Source: Sarcophilus harrisii
Taxonomy: Eukaryota > Chordata > Mammalia > Dasyuromorphia > Dasyuridae
Length of the DNA stretch: 64,000 nucleotides
Assembly: GCF_902635505.1 (NCBI RefSeq)
Contig: NC_045427.1
Location: 91,055,460-91,119,459, forward strand
Direction of reading: 5' to 3'
A program made the position numbers and the translations under genes. Position 1 is the first letter of the stretch. Each line of letters starts with the position of its first letter. The notes under the pieces are model-generated. The model saw only the letters and a list, made by a program, of their open reading frames with translations, was not told the origin of the DNA and ran no database searches. Positions 59,946 to 64,000 of the stretch are shown here, one piece after another.

Positions 59946-60395
59946 CAGACAAATATACCCTGTGATTTTATAATGAAGATGTCTGAAGGAATCAGGCTAT
60001 CTTGCTCCCAGCTAATCTCCATATGGACAATGTTCAAAACTGTTTTGCCAGTTCCGCTAAATATTACACATCAATGTATATTATGTATTTGTCTATTTTT
60101 CTCCATAGACCGTTCTCTCTCACCTTTTATCACTTACATGAGTTTTAAGTGGTTAAGAGTTAGAGTTTAAAGAAGGAAACACAATTTCTCAAGTGAAATC
60201 ATTTTACCCTGGTACCTAATACTAGTTCTTACAACTATATTGAACCTCACAAGTCTTGGTAAAAGCAATTGACAAAATAGAGACTAAGTTCAACTAAGTC
60301 CTATTTGTTGATAAAAAAGGAAGATTACTTAACTATTGCTTGGAATTGCTTTTTTCAGATATTCCAAGGCTATGCTTTGAAGGAAATACTAGTGT

Positions 60396-60650
60396 TGGGG
60401 CAGCTAGGTGATGCAGTGGATATAGTGCTGGGCTTGGAGTTTAAAAAAAAAATAACTTTTTTAAGTTCAAATTTGACCTCAGACATTACTTAGCTTTATG
60501 ATACTGGGCAAACATCATTTGTCTTAGTTTCCAATCTGCAAAAATGGAGAAGGAAATACCACTCCAATATCTTTCCCAAGAAAATCCCAGAATGGGGTCA
60601 TGAAAAAATCAGACATGGTTCAAAACAACCAAACAACAAATTGGTGTTGC
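60396..60650 (+). mobile_element. MAR1-type CORE-SINE, forward
   Basis: ggggcagctaggtgatgcag, tggatatagtgctgggcttg, ggagaaggaaataccactcc, tatctttcccaagaaaatcc, and an aaacaaccaaacaacaa RTE-like tail. Head to tail complete, with an A-run in the head. Confidence 0.93.
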
Positions 60651-62164
60651 CAACCACGGCAGCCTTGGAGAAAGTGAAATCATACTCTCATTTTACAGTA
60701 GATAGCACTGCCAGACTTCATTCATGTAAAAATATATTTTGAGAGTAAAATTTTTGCAAAAACAGACAAATGAGGCAGAAGATGAAGATTGATTGTGGTG
60801 GTAAATAAGGCAAGTAAGCAGTTCAGATTTCAACAGAAGACAATTTGGGGAGCAGTGGCTATGAATATCTATCAAGTTATAGACTAAAAATATTAGAGAC
60901 AAAAGTTTTTAAAACCATTGAGAATACTCAGAAGTTCAAAATACTAAGAAATTATAAAATGGTTTTCTTTTTGTCTTGATAATGATAGACATTATAGAGA
61001 AAGATTTGGAAGTTTATAGTAGAACAGCCTCCAAAATAGCAAAAGCCAGTCAGAGGGGAAATGAGTGCATGGAAAAATCTGGTGTGAAAAATTCTACTTT
61101 TTACCACTGTGGTGCAGGTTTGGGCCACTGTTTCATTGTGCTCGTAGACAAACTTTGAATTCAAGTAGTTCCTAGCTGAGGATCAAAAACAAAACTGTTC
61201 CTTTTCTCAGTGAAAATACATGGAAACGGCAGGAAGAACATTTTCAATTCAAAATGGAGATAATATACAAGAACCGAAATTGGCTTATATAAAAGCAAAC
61301 CATGTGATGGCACAAATGGTTATCTTGCACCAAGCCCATCTCTTTTACCACTACAAGGAAAAGTAAATACATTCTTATTTATTATATTTTGAAATCTATT
61401 TAAAAAAAAAAAAAAAACAAGCATCAAGAGATAATTGTCATTGATGAGACTAATTCTGATATTTTGTTTTCATCAATTGCAGGTCCATGATTTATTTTTG
61501 AAGAAAAAAAAAGGCATGAAACACAACTGATCCAAATCATCTTGAAGAATAAACTTTAAATAGATGTGAAACTGCATAAATTTGCCAGGAATTTTATTGC
61601 AGCCTACTTCCATTAAAAACAATAGTGAAACTACCATATTTAGACTTTAATACCTGATAACTTTATAAATAAAGGAATAAAAATGGTACTTTAAAATATT
61701 AAGTTAGGAAGAATTTCTGGATTTGTTCAAATGTGAAGAAAAGAAATCTATCTTGGATGTTACACAGAGTACTAACAATCCGTTTTCAAGATGTCTTATA
61801 GAGGAAAGTATCTCAAAGAATAGGAGGAGAGGAATTGACAGTATTATTAAACCAAGAAGATTTCAATGACAGCTGACCTACATATCTACCTTCCTATCTC
61901 AATTCTATAATAATGATCTATGCACATATCAAAGATATCTTCAAGAAAAATATTATTTAGATTTTTGCAGATTATTTTTATAGCAGACTACATATTTTAC
62001 TGAGAAGTATAAGCAATAAAATATCTCATTTTGTTTATTGTTTATTAATTTGAAAAAAAAAGATTTGATTTGCTAGAGCAAAAAGTAGACTTAAAAGCTC
62101 ACCTCTATTAAAGTGTTTTACTGCTCATTATCTTAACATACAGATAGTGGGAAAGATGTAGCCA
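60651..62164. other. Intronic, no exon recognised
   Basis: 1.5 kb of AT-rich DNA; no repeat or exon recognised. Contains A runs at 61403-61417 and 61505-61511. Confidence 0.4.
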
Positions 62165-62405
62165 CAGAGATAATAATACCTAGCCTTTATATAATGATTT
62201 AAGGTTTGCAAAGTACTTTGTAATTATTATCTCATTGTATCCTCATAAGCTTAAGAGGTAGATATCATTGTTATTCTCATTTTACAGGTGAAGAAACTGA
62301 GGCAAAAAGTTAACTGACTTGCCAAGTATCACAGAGTTAGTACATATCCTGAGGCAGGAATTCAAAGTCATATTTTTTTTATTTTATTCATCATCCCATA
62401 TAGCT
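62165..62405 (-). mobile_element. CORE-SINE (MIR/THER type), reverse
   Basis: tttaaggtttgcaaagtact, ttgtatcctcataagcttaa, ttttacaggtgaagaaactg, gacttgccaagtatcacaga. The tRNA-like head end is decayed. Confidence 0.9.
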
Positions 62406-62483
62406 ATCTGATAAACAAAGAAATAAATATCACATGATCCACTAATTAAGAATATCAACGGAGAAATTTAAAAGATGTATATA

Positions 62484-62694
62484 TAACAAGAGAACTGTTC
62501 GGTTCTGCACACATATACTGTATCTAGGATACACTGTAACATATCTAACTTGTATAGGACTGCTTGCCATCTGGGGGAGGAGGTGAAGGGAGGGAGGGGA
62601 AAAATCGGAACAGAAGTGAATGCAAGGGATAATGTTGTAGAAAAAATTACCCAGGCATGGGCTCTGTCAATAAAAAGTTATAATAATAAAAAAA
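62484..62694 (+). mobile_element. Short young L1 3' end with target duplication
   Basis: About 210 bases: ggactgcttgccatctgggg, aaaaatcggaacagaagtga, gggctctgtcaataaaaagt, then A tail. Flanked by aaaagatgtatata (62470-62483) and aaaagatgcacata (62695-62708), 12 of 14 the same. A 3' UTR type not found elsewhere in the window. Antisense to NRXN1. Confidence 0.9.
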
Positions 62695-62847
62695 AAAAGA
62701 TGCACATACACTTGCCAAAAACTTTTGCTATTTTTGTAAAAGATGTCCAATACAGAGTTCAAATGAAAAAGGGAATTCTAATAGATGGCAAGGTTGTCCT
62801 GATGCTTCTTTGAAAAAGACACTACATATCAAATTCAAGAATGCCAT

Positions 62848-63604
62848 TTCTTGTTGGTCAGTCATTTCATCATTGTCCAAGTCACCCAATTTGGGGTTTT
62901 CTTATCAAAGACACTGGAATGCCATCAATTGGGCAATGACTGAACAAGTTATGCTATATGAATGTAATGGAATACTATTGTGCTATAAGAAATGATAAGC
63001 AGGCAGTTTTCAGAAAAATCTGTAAACTCTTACATGAACTGATGCTAAGTGAAGTGAGCAGAATCAGAACATTGTACATAGTAACAGCAACACTGTGCAG
63101 TGATCAACTCTATAGGCTTAGCTCTTTCAACAATACAATGATCCAAAACAATTCCAAAAAACTCCTAATGGAAAACGCTATCCACATCCACAACTATGGA
63201 GTCTGAATGCAGATTGAAGCACATTATTTTCACTTTTTTTTCTTTTCTTTTCCTTTTTCAGGGATTTTCCTTTTTGTTCTGATTCTTCTTTCACAACAAA
63301 ACTAATGTGAAAATGTTTAATATGACTGTACCTACATCATATTAGTTACTATTTGGGGGGAAGAAAAGGAGGGACAAAAATATGGAGCTCAAAATATTAC
63401 AATGTTGAAAACTATCTTTACAAGTGATTGGAAAAATAATAAAATACTATTAAGTAGGGGGGAAAGATACTGGAATGGTTTGAATTTCCTTTCCCCATTC
63501 TATTTTTCAAATGAGATAACGTGACTTGCCAAGGTCATATAGCTATGAGAGGCCATATTTGAATTAAAAAAGACGAGTCTTCCATTGTACCACCAGCTGC
63601 CTAA
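62848..63604 (-). mobile_element. MAR1-type CORE-SINE, reverse, split by an L1
   Basis: Left part 62848-62921 (tcagtcatttcatcattgtc, aatttggggttttcttatca, aagacactggaatg). Right part 63463-63604 (aaagatactggaatggtttg, cttgccaaggtcatatagct, ttccattgtaccaccagctg). The two join exactly when the L1 is removed. Confidence 0.93.
62922..63462 (+). mobile_element. L1 3' fragment inserted in a MAR1 SINE
   Basis: 541 bases from ccatcaattgggcaatgact (ORF2 C-terminus, LMLSEVSRIR region) through the 3' UTR to aataataaaatactattaag. Duplication aaagaYactggaatg at 62907-62921 and 63463-63477 (14 of 15 the same). The poly(A) tail has decayed. Confidence 0.95.
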
Positions 63605-64000
63605 GATAGGGCCTCTTCAATGAATCCCACTGCCATTCAGACAAGACTGTCCTGAAAATCCACAAAGAAAAACCAAATAGATAAAGAATACATATTGCAT
63701 GGCCTATAACATGTGTTTTCATAGGCCTCTGGAATTATGCCATCCGAGTATAGCTATAAGACAGATATTACAGATGGCAATTTCCATTTTATCAATGTGC
63801 AAATAACATTTTCACCATTCCAAGTTGTTGTTTGTCAATAGAGTCAATCTGTACAATACCAATATGCTTCTGTTATAGCTATATGGAACAATATCAAGAA
63901 ACATGATTTCAAAAGAAAGGAAATTTAGGTGACCCAAGGTACAATAGAAAGAGCCACACTAAGGTGCAACATATTAACATAATAACTTCCATATGAGAAT
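63605..64000. other. Intronic, no exon recognised
   Basis: Nothing assigned up to the window edge. Confidence 0.4.

Larger units (their letters stand above)
40247..64000 (-). other. NRXN1: NRXN1 last intron (partial, at least 23.7 kb)
   Basis: By gene structure, everything at higher coordinates than the acceptor is the intron before the last exon. I found no neurexin LNS, EGF or stalk coding sequence in either strand of this stretch, so the penultimate exon is beyond 64000. It is filled mostly with old L2, CR1/L3, CORE-SINE and L1 fragments. The LINE copies lie mostly on the plus strand, antisense to NRXN1. Confidence 0.85.

Noticed and set aside
59685-60037. Overlapping low-complexity frames on both strands
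   Set aside because: Translations of the CA/GA microsatellite.
62505-62540. U6 snRNA-like string (ttcggttctgcacacatatac)
   Set aside because: It resembles the start of U6 (cttcggcagcacatatac) but belongs to the L1 3' UTR running to 62694. The rest of U6 is absent and there is no upstream promoter element.
1-64000. Defence system, CRISPR array, operon or other undescribed gene system
   Set aside because: No repeat-spacer structure and no clustered coding sequence. The window is ordinary vertebrate intergenic and intronic DNA around one gene end.

Overview
This is a stretch of vertebrate nuclear DNA, almost certainly from a marsupial. It is AT-rich, has no compact open reading frames, and is packed with the repeat mix typical of marsupials. 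That mix is long 3' pieces of several L1 lineages, tRNA-headed CORE-SINEs (MIR/THER type, and MAR1 type with an RTE-like tail), an RTE LINE end, and old L2 and CR1/L3 fossils. Two of the youngest L1 3' ends (about 24.1-25.1 kb and 62.5-62.7 kb) look to me like those of Australian marsupials, but that is recall, not a search.

The window holds one recognisable protein-coding gene, read from the minus strand: the 3' end of neurexin-1 (NRXN1). The last coding exon (39942-40246) encodes the juxtamembrane stalk, the single transmembrane helix and the whole cytoplasmic tail, ending in the PDZ ligand EYYV. Upstream of it in gene order (higher coordinates) are a canonical acceptor and a consensus branch point. 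Everything from there to 64000 is then the last intron, still open at the window edge. Downstream (lower coordinates) is a repeat-free 3' UTR of about 3 kb that ends at a good poly(A) signal near 36.94 kb.

Region by region: 1-36.9 kb is intergenic DNA beyond the end of NRXN1. It contains a purine-strand microsatellite (1.8-2.1 kb), many SINE and L1 pieces, a solo retroviral LTR inside a SINE (8.06-8.45 kb), and a 5 kb L1 that has lost its reverse transcriptase core, followed head-to-tail by a second L1 (12.5-18.7 kb). It also contains a young L1 with a perfect 17-bp target duplication (24.08-25.14 kb) and an L1 with a complete-looking 5' end whose ORF1 coiled coil is built of 14-residue repeats (30.0-32.7 kb). 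The block 36.9-40.25 kb is NRXN1 UTR plus exon. The intron, 40.25-64 kb, carries L2, CR1/L3, hAT-like, SINE and L1 copies. Four of its five recognised L1 copies lie antisense to NRXN1. At 62.85-63.60 kb an L1 sits inside a MAR1 SINE with its target duplication still readable.

I found no RNA gene, CRISPR array, prokaryotic system or new gene cluster. The more interesting points are the NRXN1 exon (one residue shorter in the stalk than the placental sequence as I remember it), the nested insertions that give relative ages, and a few short structures that no repeat family explains.
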